From: Balanoglossus misakiensis
Lineage: Eukaryota; Hemichordata
DNA: 64,000 nt
Reading direction: 5' to 3'
Assembly: GCA_040954595.2 (NCBI GenBank)
Contig: CM082581.2
Coordinates: forward strand, 5,766,001 to 5,830,000
A program made the translations under genes and the position numbers. Below the pieces are notes generated by a model that was not told the origin of the DNA, did not search any database, and worked only from the letters and a program-made list of their open reading frames with translations. Shown one piece after another: positions 1-14,900 of the stretch; the first letter of the stretch is position 1; every line of letters starts with the position of its first letter.

Positions 1-1359
1 TGAAATCAACCGTCTTTTTTCAATAACTAAACCTTTTGTGTGATTTTGAGGAGCAATCTCTGAGGCTCTGGTCTGGCATCTTTTCCAATCCCCAACAAAA
101 GATCCCCTTTTACCCCTGCAGAATACTAGTGTCTTTTTTTTCAACTTTTGTACTGATAAAGATTTGAGAAGATTTGGACAAAAGTTGTATGCAAACAAAC
201 TTTCACAAGGGGGGAAGCTACTTAAAGGTTTTAGGGAGGGAGGGGGAGGGGGGAGGGGCTCACACTGTACAGTGCAAAATCCACACCTAGCTAAGCGATC
301 AACACCACTTTAGAAGCGATATAAAATGCAACAATACGAGGCAATTAGGCTTTTAATTGGTCCCAATTTGATTGAGAAATATCGGAGGGGGAGGGGGGGG
401 GGGAGATGGTAGCAAAACTTGTAGAAACAGGATGCTAGCGGTAGACACTGTTGTAATACAGCCGTATAATTATATAATGCTGAAAGCATTTGTTGCGTGT
501 GCTAATCCCATGGATTAAAATTGAATTCTATTCAAGATCTTATAAACAGCAGACTTGATATTAACGTAACCAGCAATGTCACTCTTCACTACCGGCTGTT
601 GTGGTAATAAGCAATATTGCCTGTTAGACAAAAAATTTAAGTGCTCTTGTCTTGAAGCACTGATTTCAGTATGTTTTGCCCATACAACCTCTATGGGGCT
701 TGTCCAATGATATTATAATCTGCATCCCTTGATGCATGGATGATCTCGAAAGGTATTTTTCATGCTACTTATCTGACGCAAGTCGGGTTAATCTAGAGAG
801 ATGGCACAAACTGAACCATAACTGAACTTTCTGCTCTTTGAAGAGAAAAAACAAACAACAAAAAACAACAGCAACTTGCAGTTTTCCTAATCTCAATTAA
901 TTAATGCTGTCGCTAATTTTTTGCACTTTTTTCGAAAAACGTGTTCATTTCAATAAAACATCAAGTATCACAGGAGAAATCACAAATAAACATTTTTTTC
1001 CCCCACCTAGTTGACAAACACCGTTCAACTAATAACAAAAAAAATGTCAGCTCGTGTTTGGCAAAACCTGATGCACCTCCATGTTGCTGTAAAGTTCGTC
1101 TCTGCTGTGACTGGTGTTCGTTGACGGCAGGTGTGTGTTATTAGACACCGTGGGCAGCTGCATCGAAGGGAAATATTTCAGCTAATACTGTACTTCTTTC
1201 TTGGCTCTTCTCCAAAGTCAAGTCTACACTGTTCTTCTTCACGACCTTCCACTATACCAAGCTTTGCCAGACCATTGCAGCATTCAGTATACACAGTTCC
1301 AACATTATTTTCAACGGGTTGACTTCAAAACCATCCTAATAAAGCTTCCCCCCGGCCCC
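1..1359. other. Noncoding stretch downstream of the MXD gene
   Basis: No coding exon could be supported here. It probably contains the MXD 3' untranslated region, which is transcribed leftward from the stop at 1362-1360. Runs of G occur at 233-258 and about 386-402; the first has four or more G-tracts of three or more bases and could form a G-quadruplex. The short open frames between 941 and 1482 show no family features, and two of them overlap the last MXD exon on the opposite strand. Confidence 0.5.
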
Positions 1360-4300
1360 CTATGCGACGACCATTTTGATACTGTTCAGTGTGTATCCAC
1401 CGTCGCTGCCGTTCGTCTCAACGCTGCTCCTCTCGTCAGAGTCACTGTGGCTAGTATATCCGAGAATATCAACTTCATCTAAAAGAAGAAAAAATAGAAG
1501 AAGAAAAAATATGAATAATGACATCTACTATGTTGGCCTATTTGACAATGTACACATATTTAACTGGTCAATAACACATAGCACATGGCCACTGCAATTC
1601 AGGACCAAGGTCTTTGTTGACAAAGATGGCAACTTCGACTTGGGTCTAAACTGAGATCTTGAACGCAACCAAACTGACACTTTCTACACGATCATCATCA
1701 TGGCGAGCCTGGGCCACGCAATGGACACATATCAAGACATTGAGCTACACAATGTGGGGGTACTCTATTTGTTATGCAAATGAGTACTTATGTTGATTTC
1801 TCCAGGGTTGCCGGCAACCAACCATTTTGCAGCGAGTCTGTAAATTCCACATGCTGACTGAACCAACAGAATCAATCTCCCCCCCCCCCCTCCCCTTTTG
1901 TTGAGACTCTGTTGTACCTGGATGACTTCCAGATTGTAAACGTACCTTTTTCTGAATCATCAGAATACCCTGTACTGTCTTGTCTCGGCTTCCGCCTGTA
2001 AGTGTGTGGCGTTCTCACGGCTAGCTGTTCGAGTCTTCGCTTCAGGAACCTCTGCTCTCGGAACAACTGGTCTTTCTGCTGCGCCGCTTTCTTGTCTTTA
2101 TCTTCTAAATTCTGTTCACGAAAAAAAAAACACACGCAAAAAAAAAAACCCAGTGAAACTTGTGATTCGCGTCGCAAATCCTCTGATGTACACTCTCACA
2201 TGAAACACCGTTTTATATTCAACCGCATCCATCTGGTATACATTACTTTTCTATTGTCGCACATTCGAAACATAAAAAAAAAAATACTGTATCTGTGATT
2301 TAAATGTTACGTCAATCATACTGTCATGATCTGATCTGATCTTCTCTGATCTGAAAGCTGCCTCCGACTGATGCCTTTCATTGAAAAACCGCTCACATTA
2401 CACATGTGCGCTGACATTTCATTGATAAGGGATCAGTCGTCACCATGGCAACAAAACCGGTTATAAACAGCTGGGTGATACGACTTGACAGCGGATGAAA
2501 TGAAACCAATCACAGTCACACGTTGATAAGGCATTCTGAGATGGTGTCTGCGGCCAGGCAGAATTTTTTTTTTTTTATAAATCAGGGAAAAAAAAACGCA
2601 AAAGGAATAATTTTACCTTGATGAAAGATTTGGCCTTGGTAAGCAGACCAAGTGTGGTGTGTCTTGAGGCTTCAGTGCCAACTGGGACAATTTCTTTTAA
2701 CCTTTCAAGGCAATTTCGGAGGTGCGCTCTCCTGCAATGACACAGAAAGTGACGAGGTGAAAAAAAAAAAAAACTGACAGCTAGCTGACCCAAAGAATCT
2801 CTGGGATAGGTTTTGAATAAATAAAAAAAGCCATTGTTACAGCTCAGGTCATGCAATCTCAGTGCTTTAAATTTACAGATTGACATTATGTAACAAAGCA
2901 TCCAGGGGCGAAAGTTTTGAAAGATTATTATCAGAGACGACAGCTGGATTATACTCTTTCCTCCCTCATGGCGTGTGTGTAACACATATTTCCCCCAAAC
3001 AATGACCAGATTCATTCCCAGCACCCCGGGTGACCTTGACCTGCATTTACTCCCAGGTAATCCAAATGTGCACTGACAGTTTTCATTGATGAATTGAAAC
3101 GCCGAAATTTCCGAAACAATGGCCAAGACATTCCGAAGACCTCGATCTCACTGTGAAATGATGCAACCAAAAACCAGGCGAGACAAACGCAAGTCGCATT
3201 ATCATGTCGGGGCATTATATATAGAAGTACCTAGATCGGTTAATTAACCCTTCAACCAAACTATGAAAACCCGGCCGACTTGATTTACAACACTAGCAGA
3301 TGGGAATTTGCAAAGTGTCGGATCACAAATCCAAACTGACAGCAAATAAAAAAGCCACAATCATCACATACACAGTGACACACAAAAAGAAAAAAAAAAT
3401 CTGCAAATATGTCGGCCTGCTGACAGAGAAAGCCTGCACTCGCTGGACCTTGAAAACTCATCATTTGGCTAAGTCAATAAAACAACGCCACTCACATACA
3501 GAACGGACTGCCCTACTTGTCAAGTCACCCTGCTATTTATATCCATCTGTAATCTTACCAAACTATAAGTCACCCACCACAGCCAAACCTGTCATGCAGA
3601 AGAGAGATTTGAATACCACCCCTGTCTAGATGTGGCATTTTTTTAAGCGTGAAAAATAAAACAAAACGGTCATTTAAATTGCAAATTACAGGCACTCTCC
3701 CAAATTAACACCATTAATGATTGCCAACAGTGAGGCCAAAACATTTTTTTTTTGTCCATGGCTCTTTCGCTGTTTTTAAATGGTTGTTTTTTTAAGTACC
3801 ATAATAGCTATTTGCACATTATGTCAACTTCAATCAATACACAAATGTTAACCCCAATTCTGTTGTAGATGGTATTCATCTGATCAATCTAATTCTGTTT
3901 GTAGAAACTTCAATTTCAAAAGTGGAATTTTTTGTCAGGAAAAATTTGACATAAAGTATTCGTTCTAGCAAAAGTTAAAAATCTAGAATGTTTTTTTTAT
4001 ATCCATCCTCTTATGTATTAAAACAAAGAAAGGATATTTGCAGAGAAAGTATCTCTGGGGGCGAATTTAATTATACAAGAGAGAATGAGATTCAATATTG
4101 AAACAAAGCCCCCAGTACCCGGGTAATGGGAAAGTTGACCTTTCCACCGGAATACATACAGTATTCGCGGATTGAAAACTGAGGAAATTAGTTTACTGCC
4201 GCGCTCACGTACACACAGGCAAATATCCTTCACCTGTTCAAGCTGTGACACCGTTGAACTTGAAAGTGGTTTGACCTAAAACGATATGAATGCAGGTACA

Positions 4301-7300
4301 AGGCCTTCTTCAATACTGGGTGACTACAGCGCACAGAATAGCCAAGGCCGACAATTAGGATTCAGTGGAAATTCGGATAACATGCTCGGGCAAACCTTTC
4401 CAGGCCTGTGCAGTACTTTAATCGAATAACTTTTTTTTTTAATTTAAGGCAGAAAAAATAATAGAAGTATGTTTTTATTTTAAATGCCTTTCTTAAGAGT
4501 CTGCACTGCACACATATGATCATATAGACAATTTATGTTCACGAATGCAAAAAAGACTAGGCTGTCAAAACTATATTTTGAATTTTTTATATAAATTTAA
4601 TTTTCGTATATTGAAATGGAAAAATGCAAAGTGTTCAAATAAAGAATATTTAATGAGTTGTTGATTGCTAAAACATGGTGTGGGCCATGTCAGAACTAAT
4701 TCCCTAATTCAACCTCTTCTGTAATGCCACATGTTGCCAACCCGGCGCCCCTCTACAAAAGGAATGATTGATAATGAGTACAAATGCGGCCAATTTTATT
4801 AGATTCCCTGCCATTTAATTAATTTTTCATCAGCTCCTCTTTAAAAAAAAAATAGGTGTAGAGGCAGGAAAAGCCCCTTGGGAAATCGACATCTTGGGCT
4901 CGGAACCCGATCTCGTTCGCGGCAAAAAAAACGCATGAAAATTTATAACCCACATTGTGTGGGGCAAATCAGCATTAATATGGACACGATGGAGTTCACT
5001 GGCATAATGCAACATTCATCTGTATTGAAAGAGAGCTGAATCAATTTCACCGAGATAGATGGGCGGGCCCCAGTTCTGGTCCTGGCTGTAAACAACCGCA
5101 GAGTCAGCTGGTGCATTCGTTTTGACACAGACAGGCATGGCTGCGTGTGTGACTGTGGAAACTGCCCTGTAAAAAGTACACCCTGCATTTAAAAGTGGCT
5201 GGCTGGGTCTGACATGACACACTCCCAGGGAATAAAAAGCACGGAGGAGGTCAACATGCATGCACACTGTAGGCTGGCCACTTGGTAATATATTAGCATA
5301 GTCTAATCAACTTCCAATAGAAAACCATGTCACAGTGCGCCAACCCGACCCCTATTGTATGCAAAAAACATACCGGCCCCCCCTCAATGGTTTTTCCACA
5401 CGCACACACATGCATCAGAGAAATAAATAGTTCATACATATTTATCATACCAGGGTGATTGTTTGTTCTGTGAGCCCACAACTAATAGATGTTGATGTAA
5501 TACTCGGACACGTGCAAAATCGCATGTGAATGGCTGTATTTCGGAATAAAAATGAGGTCACATCAGATACGAGCTGACACGGGCCCTTTAATAGCCGCAG
5601 GCAGTCAGTGTCCTATCAAACCTTGCGTGATTCTATGAAAGCTCAGATAACGGCAGAGTTTATAAAAAGAAATGTATCTACATTTGATAACATTGTCATG
5701 TGCACATAATATATTGTTTCTCACCAGTCACAATCAATACTGACATTTCAGAGAAGCGATCTGGAGAAGTTGGTTGTCGGCAGAATTACAGCTGGCTTTT
5801 TTTTTTTAGAATGTGTCTCCATAGAAACCACGAGAAACAGAAATGATTAGTGCACTGGCGATGGAGACGGCATATACAAATTTACTGATCTGATATTGGG
5901 GGTAAAAAAAAGATGCTTCTTTGTCGATTCATAATTCAATGTCAAACTCTCTGTGTCCTTTTTCGCTCTGTGAAATAGAGCAGTAATAGTAGCAGGCCAA
6001 GGTTGAGGAGGAAGTCACATGGACGAATGATAAAAGTGAAGGTAAAGGGTGTATGCATAGAGCCGGCCAGAGGATCGACTACTGAGCAACAGGGCTAGAT
6101 GTGTTACACAACGCCACTTCACGTCGAAAATACCCATTGTTTACACCAATAACACAACTGTCAATAAGCCGGGGTCAGTTAAAAGAGGGCCCGAAATCAA
6201 CATGCATAATTCATGAGGCATTATCCCTTCGCCGGTTGAGGCATGGAGGGAAAACCCATAACAACACAACGGAAAAATGTCTCCCGAACACCAGACCAAA
6301 AACCGACTTACCTATTTTTCTCTAGTTCGTTATGGGTTGATCGACTATAATGTAAAAAAAAAGAAATGTAAAATTTTAATATCGGTCTGTAATAATATCC
6401 AAATTTGTCAAATTATTTTAACCAGCATTATTATTCTTGAAAAATAAAAATCCAGTCATATAGACCGACCTTCTACTGATCGCCGAAAATATATCGTTCT
6501 ACGTAAATTTGGCAATTTTTTTTTTCAAAATATATGAATTGGTTCAGATCTACAATCTCTTTGTCGTTTGCAATATGCAAAAATTATCGGAGTAGATGAT
6601 CATTGATTTCTGGTGTGTCTCACTTTGCGATTGCCGCCGGTTCGCTGCCGCGCAAATTCGGTGCGCCGAGCGAGCAGCTGATATCACCACAGAAACGTGC
6701 AGCTGGTTTATTGTGTTCGGTTGCACGCGATCGACCTTTTTGGGGCCGATTATTTATTGCGCGATGAAGGTTGTTTCTTTCCTCGATGCCGAGGAGATCG
6801 CAATTCCCGACTGGAAGCACTAATCGCCAAATCCCCATTTGTTTTCCCGGGCGCGCGTTGGCAAGTGAGCGATCAATCCCTTATGAATACAACGGTAACA
6901 CTTGCCGGATTTTGGGCAAACGTCAACAAAAAATGGCGCCTGACGGCCACGTCGACCGACACATAAAATGGAAGTTTTTTGGGGAAAAAGGTTCACACAG
7001 AATATGATCACATATATGATTATGCTGCAAAGCCGCGCTTGGAAAGATTCGATAAAATGATCTCGGGATTTTTTTCTGTGATGTCTACAGCCCAGCCAGG
7101 TGCCCTGCCCATATAATCAGCTGGTCGGGTTTGTTTACATTCAGGTTTCCGAAACCGACATCATCGGGAAACGTCAAAAAAATCCCCTAAATGTTTCTCC
7201 GGTTACTCACCTACTACTGTGAGGTTTCTTCGATTTTAGTCGTTTTCTCGACGACTCTTCGTTTATAGGCAGTTGTGATGCATATCCATGTTCCGATTCT

Positions 7301-7496
7301 GCACCCACGAAAAAAAATAGTCTGGGTCAGAAGAAAATTGACGCAAATATGGAGCGCTCATGCCCAGCTGTCACGAACCACACAACACGGCATGTCGATA
7401 TCAACATCAAAACACACCACTGTCAAACGTTCACTTACCGCGTTCTCTTCTTTCTAAATATTCTGCTGCCTGCAGCAACTGTGCTATGTTCATCAT
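1360..7496 (-). CDS. MXD: MXD/MAD family bHLH-leucine zipper repressor (6 exons, complete)
   Basis: Transcriptional repressor that dimerises with MAX, binds CACGTG E-boxes and recruits SIN3-HDAC, opposing MYC in the nucleus. Coding exons, right to left: 7439-7496, 7211-7298, 6312-6344, 2617-2731, 1946-2111, 1360-1478. Each intron is GT-AG and all phases join, giving 192 aa; human MXD1 is about 220. Residues 1-20 ([20 protein letters not shown]) match the SIN3-interaction helix and are followed by the family signature SEHGYAS. The basic region begins near residue 50 with [12 protein letters not shown]53, E57 and R61 sit at the E-box-contact positions. Helix-loop-helix runs to about 98. The zipper has heptad positions L100, A107, L114, L121 and L128. 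The acidic tail contains SDSDERSS, as in vertebrate MXDs. The 33-bp third exon resembles the tiny vertebrate exon. Two adjacent ATGs could start it; I used the first. Which vertebrate MXD it is closest to was not resolved. Confidence 0.95.
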
Positions 7497-8900
7497 TTCA
7501 ATTTTTTCTTGAAAAAAAATCTCCGGCAAGAAATGGAAGGGGTAAACGCTGAATTCTCGTCGATCGATGCGAAGCTCTCCGAGTTACCTATTGCTGCATA
7601 TACTTGCCGATAAATTTTGCACGTTGAGGTCAGTTCGCAAACATTATTAGCAATTCAAATTAAAATCCCGCATTCGCAACAAGCGATTGGCCTAAAATGG
7701 TCACATGGCTGACATATATCCAATGAGCAATCATCATGCTGTTCTGTGACGTCACCGAACGACGACATGTGGGACACACGTGGATGACGCCACGCCCTGC
7801 CGAAAAGAATCATAACAAGAAAAGTCGCCCCAAATTCAGCTTTATTAAGCGATTTCTGGAAAATCAACTGAAATATCCTCATTCTATATATCCACCGCCT
7901 GCGTTCTATTGCATTTTTGGAAAGGTATGACAAACGTCACATGAAGTACTGGAAAAAAAATATGACCAAAACATTACAGTGCATCTTGGGTATGCATTTG
8001 TGAGAGGGGGGCGTTTAACGTTTGTTATGACAATGTCAAACCCAGCTGATAGGGTAAATAATCGTCCTCTATAAATAGCTCGCACGTATTTGCTGGAGTT
8101 TTCACATGGCGTAAGAAAGAGAATCCCCGCAACACATTCTCGCATCATGACAGCCTTATCATCTTTCACGTTGAACTTGAGTACGACTAATAATAAAGTA
8201 GAGTCATGCATGGAATACAACTAATGCAGATGTATGCACTGTGTACTGTTGTACGTGTTGTCCTGTGCTGTCAATTTCCACGGGGAAATGTAAACAATAG
8301 GTTTCCACCCAACTCGCACGTCACGATCGGCCTTGGGGCCGCTCTCAAACAGTACGATCATGAAGCGTCGATTTTTTTTCGTTTTAGAATGCAGGCAGAA
8401 TGCATCGCCTTCGTCCGATCGTTCTTTCCATGCTTTTTTTCTCGAATGCCCGGTTTGCATTCCACTGTTACGACCAGGTTTATCAGATATTGTAGGGTTT
8501 CTGCGTTCCGTCGACTGTGAACGACGTTTAATTCTTCTTCCGGTTTAACAGGAAATTTAGAACGTGCGCCAACCCACGTGTCATTTTGCCGTACTTTTAT
8601 ATGATGCTGACCAGCGGTCAACGAACATTAGTCACTAAGCGGAAACCCGATTTCTCGTTAAATATTCGATTCGAATTCAGCTATGATATGCAATACCTGG
8701 CAACAACAAGGCCACCCATGTCCATTCACACAAATATCAATAATCCTTGGAAAGATTTATCCCTCTTTTATAAATTGCTTTACATAATGATTTTGACACT
8801 GTGCCAGATAGTATAAACTATGACGCCACGTGTTCAACTTGTTGACAAGATGGTGGACATGTGGTCGAGTATCACATGATACGTTATTCGATATTCCCTG
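7497..8900 (-). promoter_or_regulatory. Putative MXD promoter region with CRE and E-boxes
   Basis: This is the upstream side of the MXD start codon. A perfect CRE palindrome TGACGTCA lies at 7747-7754, about 250 bp upstream of the ATG. Canonical CACGTG E-boxes lie at 7777-7782, 8575-8580 and 8827-8832. CACGTG is the MYC/MAX/MXD target, so auto- or cross-regulation is possible. No transcription start can be placed, and motif matches alone do not prove function. Confidence 0.35.
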
Positions 8901-11900
8901 ACATAGAAAAGCACATTCCTTGAAATCAAATTTCCACTGCATAATGTCGACCCACAAAATGTAGGTTACAATTAGATGTGTCGTGGAAAGGGAAAAAATA
9001 CATGCAACAACACGGTGAGGTTGGACAACATCTCCTGTTTATCAAAGGTGTGCAACGATGATATAAATTAGTCTTCATGTATGCAATCATTTTCTTGGTT
9101 GTTGTTTTTACTTCTGAAATGTAAATGAGAAATGAAACATTATTTAAAAATAATTTTTCAAAACCTGACATACCCAGAGCATGTCAAAGATCCAAAGTGA
9201 CAGCAGCTTTACTTTGTATTAATTTAATACACAACAGACACTACCTTCATCCTATTTTTGTCAGTGCTCATCTCATACATACATACATACATACATACAA
9301 GTACATATTTACATCAGTGAAAGAATGAAACATTTCAGCAATCATTCGTGAATACTAGGGGCAAGGTGTAGTAGGAAAGATTATACAAACAAACTGACGA
9401 TGCACATACTCAACCAACTGGCTTCATGCATGGGTCTACCAAATAAGCTGTTATGCTGTCACTACCAGCATTTGTCCTGATGGTCATTATATCCGAGTTA
9501 GGGTAAACAAAGGCTATAAACATGTCTCTGTGGCGAATTAAAAAATTGCCATGAGATTTAATATGAAGTTAATTTTGAGGCAAGATGATGATGATGCTGG
9601 TGGTAATGATTATGATGGTGGTGATGATCATTATGATGGGGGTGTACCTGGTGGTGGTGATGATGATGATGGTGATGGATGTTTCAATAAAGCATATTAA
9701 CATCCACAGTATTAGTAATGAAATGTTCAAACAGTGTGTGGAGTGACTGTTGCTCACATCTGCTGCATTACAGCCTCGATAACCCCCCCCCCTCCTTACA
9801 CACACATACACACATGCACACACACTTCTGTCTTTGATCACACATACCTGCACCTCCAGTCTTACAGAATTACGTCTCCTTTGGATATTTTCAAGGGGAG
9901 ATAGCATTCTTGGCATGTGCACAAGTTAAAGTACCTTTATTAAAAACATTTCAACATTTTGTTTCAGATGTTCCTCTACTCGTGGAAATATTGAGAGTTT
10001 GATCAATTTATCCCTTTCATCCCCGGAATCCCTGTATAGAGGTCAACTTTATAATAGAAAACAATTGATTAGGGACATTAGGAAATCATTATATAACAAT
10101 TTGATTTTGTATACACAAAATTTTCAGATTTTTTTTTCACATTTTTTTCAGAAATTACTGTGAGTTACATTTAAACATTAAAACTTTCAAAATAATCCAG
10201 CAGTTTAGGATGGAATTTCATTGAATAACAGAATGAGTGTCAATCACAAACTAATAACACTCTCATTTATTTATTCATTCATCCATTCATTGTCAAATAT
10301 GTGAATGGAAATCAACTCTCCAGCCGCAGTTAGCTATTCTATGGAATCCACAGGAAGCCTATTACACTGGTGGTTTCATCAAATTAGCTCAGCAGTGTAC
10401 GAATAACATTGGACCTTTCAAATTTGCATAACAAACATTTGGAATAATAGTATTGGGGAAAGGACATTGAACACTGAATGGATCGTATGATTGATGTGTG
10501 TGACAAAATAAAGGCTCCAGAAAAAAAAATAAAGAAATTTTCTGTCTGCACTTTTGATGGACGCTGGTCACTTCGGAGTTCACAAAACCAGCAAGTGCTA
10601 TCCAACATTTTTCAGCAAGAAACCGTGCACGAAAATCTTTCATATTTCCATGTCAATAATGTCATTTTTGACCAAAAGTTACACAAAAACAGAAAAAAAT
10701 TGCACCGCCTTCAACTAAGATAAAAGCCTGTCCATGAAAGATGGCGCACAAACCTAAGTTATCTGATGATTATTTCCAAAACATTTTCCCCAACATTTTG
10801 GGCAGATTTGCATTTTGGGAATCTAGCATCGGAGGAAGTACAATGAGGCAAAAGAAAACACAATTTGTGAAATGCACTCTTCAGTTGAAGCCACATAGAT
10901 TTTAGTCCCTTGTGAATTATTACAAAATTAAAAATATCCATTTTGGGGATTACAGCACGCATTAGGAATTTTCGTGTAAATTGTAATATCAATATTGCAT
11001 CAAAAGCATACTAATCAGACATGATTATCTTATTACTACAAAGTAATTAAAAATGCAATATTACAGTAATAAAACCCACCACACTTCAGTGAATTGATAT
11101 GTATTCAATACAGTAGAGGGCAATTATGCGAGCCATCTTGTATAAAATTACACATCATCAGTCATTTTTAAAATATTGGAATCTATTCATTCTAAAGAGA
11201 ATATTTACACCCTGTCAAAAAACTTTTGAACAGGATCCTTGTCACTTCTAATACAGTACTGATGTATCCGTCGATCATTAGAGACAAAGTAAGATATGGA
11301 TGGGAGAAATAAATCCTAAATTGAAATAGTCATTCGTGTACTTTTTCACACTCCCCCCCCCCCCCACTACCTCTTCTATTTTCCTATTTAAAAAATCATC
11401 AAAACTGCTATTAACTCCCTAGTTTCCCTGTCCTGCCAGTGGGGGTGCTCTTCAATCAGCAACCATGTTCTTGTTTCACTATGATGCACAAAAAGAATTG
11501 GGCAAAAGTGCCAAGAAAGTCTTCAACTGCCTGTGGCAGCATGTACCAGTATATGCTAAGGCTGTGCTGGAAAAGTACCTACATTTTCTCATTTTCTTGA
11601 TGTGTTCAAATCAATAATGGTAACCCAAATATTACAAATGCAAACATATAAATCTGCAGAGAACTCGACCTCCACATACATCTGTATATACATACCATAA
11701 CTACACACATACATGTATACATGACTTGTATATATTATTTATGGAATGGAATACTGTAACATCGTGTGCATGTTGAAACAATCTCTGTGAATTATCTATT
11801 AATATCAAATATGAAATCAGCTATGTCATGTGGGAGTAATAAATTGACAGTCACATTTTGATGGAACCTGGGAATCAAATTACCATGACAACGTATGCAT

Positions 11901-14900
11901 GCAGGTTGTGTATTTGATTCTACACACACTTCAGGTCATCATTTACTATGAAAATCACTTTGCACATGACTCAGTAGCTATGTAGTCAGCACTGATTGCC
12001 CCACTTTCATGTCACGGTGTAAGATATTTTTGAAAATCTGAATTTTACTTGTGAGAGAACCGAGTGATGATTTAATAGTGTGACATTGAAGAGTTGCATG
12101 TTGGGAAAAAAGAGTTCACCATGTTAATTAACAAAATGTCATCTCCCACTGCACACATTACACTTGACATCTGAAACTATAAATCTTGCAGGTGACTAGA
12201 TTTCTCAGGATACACTAATATCCAATCTAGATGAAATGAAGTATAGCCAAATAGCCGGCTCCGACGCTAGGGCCTGCTCAGTGGCTGTGAGAATCAAGAT
12301 TGCCATTTGGGGCACTGCAGAATTTCAGTCTAATTCGTACATAGGGGCATCCATTGATGACATATTTTAACTATCAGTTTGAATGCACAATCAACTAAAT
12401 TAAACGACTTATTTTGAGCCACCTTAATTTTCAGCTGCATATAGCCTACACACAGCCAAAACCAGACAACAAATTTTGACGATAGGGTTATAATCTGGTG
12501 AAACTAACAACTAGAGGCTGTGACATTGAACATCTCGCTAATTACTTGACTTCCGTCTTTCAAACGGCCCTCAAGGGTGACACAGGTATAACAGTTGGGT
12601 CGGAGACGGCCATGCATTCAAGCTGCACTGTTGGTCGCACACCATGACGACCGGCCATGAGGGCAAAAACACCCACGTGTCTCTTTCCACTGCTGAGAGA
12701 CTCTAGGTCACTCGGAGTTGCCCCAAGGGAAAACAGATGTTGTGCTGTTGACGCAAATGTATCCAGTGAATATGTGTCTAACAGCATATGTCGTCCATTT
12801 TAGCAGCAGGACGGTGAACTCCAAGTTTTATAAATCAAGAAATTGTTTCATTCAGACAAGAACAGTATATACTATCTCTCAGTTTCTCTAGTTCTGTTGT
12901 ATTCCATGCATAACCAGCATTGTGACACACCCACGTTCACTATTTACCAGAAAAGGTCGTACGACAGAAAAACAAATCACTGTTATGTATTAAAGGGAAA
13001 ACAACATGAACACATTGCCTGGTCATGTGACCAACGGCTGTCCCAAAATTGGTAAAAAGTAAGCGATAAGACCCGATTTTCCTTTATTTCATGAGAAGAT
13101 GACTTGAATTTTGGCCTCCAGTCAGAGCAGGTATTATATGTCATGACCCTTATGAATAATTGTATTGATGACTTTGTTTATGGCAGTGAATTTGTTCAAT
13201 TTTGGAATTAGCCGCTCAAGCATGACATACCGGTACTACAAAACACACGTGGTCTTCGTTTTAATTCTGGCTTTTAACTGTTTTCCTTGTCAATCTTCAG
13301 TCTTGGGCAGGGTGTTGCGGTGTTTTACCATTCATTGCAAGCTACAATGTACATGTGGTAAATTGAAACTTTTAAGTTTGCCACATTGCTGCATAGATAA
13401 AGCCTTGAAAGAATGGGGGAGGGGAGGGGGAGGGGGAGGGGGAGGGGGAGGGGTTGTGAATCTGAAAAATGTTACATTACAGGTATGAGACTTGACATGT
13501 AATCGACTGAACAATTGTCATTCTTGTAACCATGAACTTTGGACAGAATGGATAGCAAAGGATTTGGCAACAAAACGTCTGCCTGTGTAGTGTGAGAGCA
13601 GAATCATATTTGACCTTGTGAGGACAAAAGAACGAGAAACACAATCGCAGTAACCTTGCAAGCAAGATTGCAGTAATCAAAATGCAAAAAATTATAATTG
13701 CAATATTCAAATCATCAGGTGTCTGACACGTTGCGTGATATCTGCGATCTCGCAATTCAATTACACTTCAGGTAATTAAGACACCGACACTTCCCGTCTG
13801 AGAACACACCTATTTCTATCGTCTGGCCACAAGAGCACTTAAAGTCAGAATTTTTTTTTTTGGAAGGGCAGTAGGAAGAGAAGTTGAAATAAAAGTATTA
13901 TCAAAATATTAAAATTACTATTTCAATTTGAAAGATGGATCCATTTTCTCACCCCCCCCCCCCTCAACATAGTCTTATTTAGGAAAATATGTTATATTTA
14001 TCACTGATGAATGTTATTGTTAGGCCAAGCACTTAAAAACCATATTTTAATTCAGTGAAATATGTTATATTTTTCATTAATGGTTATGAACATCTAGTCA
14101 AGCCCTTGAAACCATATTTTTTTATTGAAGGATGTAATTGAGTTACATTTTTCAATAACTAATGTTTATGGTAACTAGCAAGCTCTAAAAGTAACCATCT
14201 ATCACATCACTTAATTAGCTAGCACATTTAATAGTTTCTTTTATAACAATATTCAAATTTTGCAACCATCCTCTACGTGTCAATAATTCACCAATTTATT
14301 CCCAGTGCAATGGCATTTATTTTATCTGCAACCATTTGACAACTTTATACAATACTTCAAAATTTTGCTAGATGTTTTTTCGGTCATGGTCATTTCAAAG
14401 AAACTTAGTAATTGTATTCTTCTGTTCTAAGAAATTAAACGTTATTCACAGATGATAGCGAAGATGATGGTAGAATTGTCAGTAAAATTACCAAAGGCTT
14501 TTAATTTTGCGATATGATTGCTCGGCAAAAAGAGAAAGAAAACGTGCACTGGACGAAAATTAATCAATATATGATTACGCAACGGACAAATATTCCAGGT
14601 GTCCTTGTGGAAATGAAAACCAGTCACGTTTCCAGGTATTTTTAAGTTGACGAGGTCACCGCCTATTCACACCGCTGATGGAGAATTTGGCCGGGGATCA
14701 AATTTTTTAAGCCTTGCGGGGGGAAAAATCAATAGATACAACAGACGGCCCGACACTTGCACAAATACACACAATCATTCTCAAGGCCAAGTATTGATGA
14801 CTTCATTCAGGGAATATCTGGGAAGTGTCTGTCTCGGGAACAATAGCATTGTCCCGAAAACCGTGTCAACAATGTGGTCTAGACATGCTCAATGTGGATC

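Noticed and set aside
12560-12787. 75-aa minus-strand open frame
   Set aside because: Slightly protein-like composition, but no recognised family and no matching splice sites linking it to neighbours.
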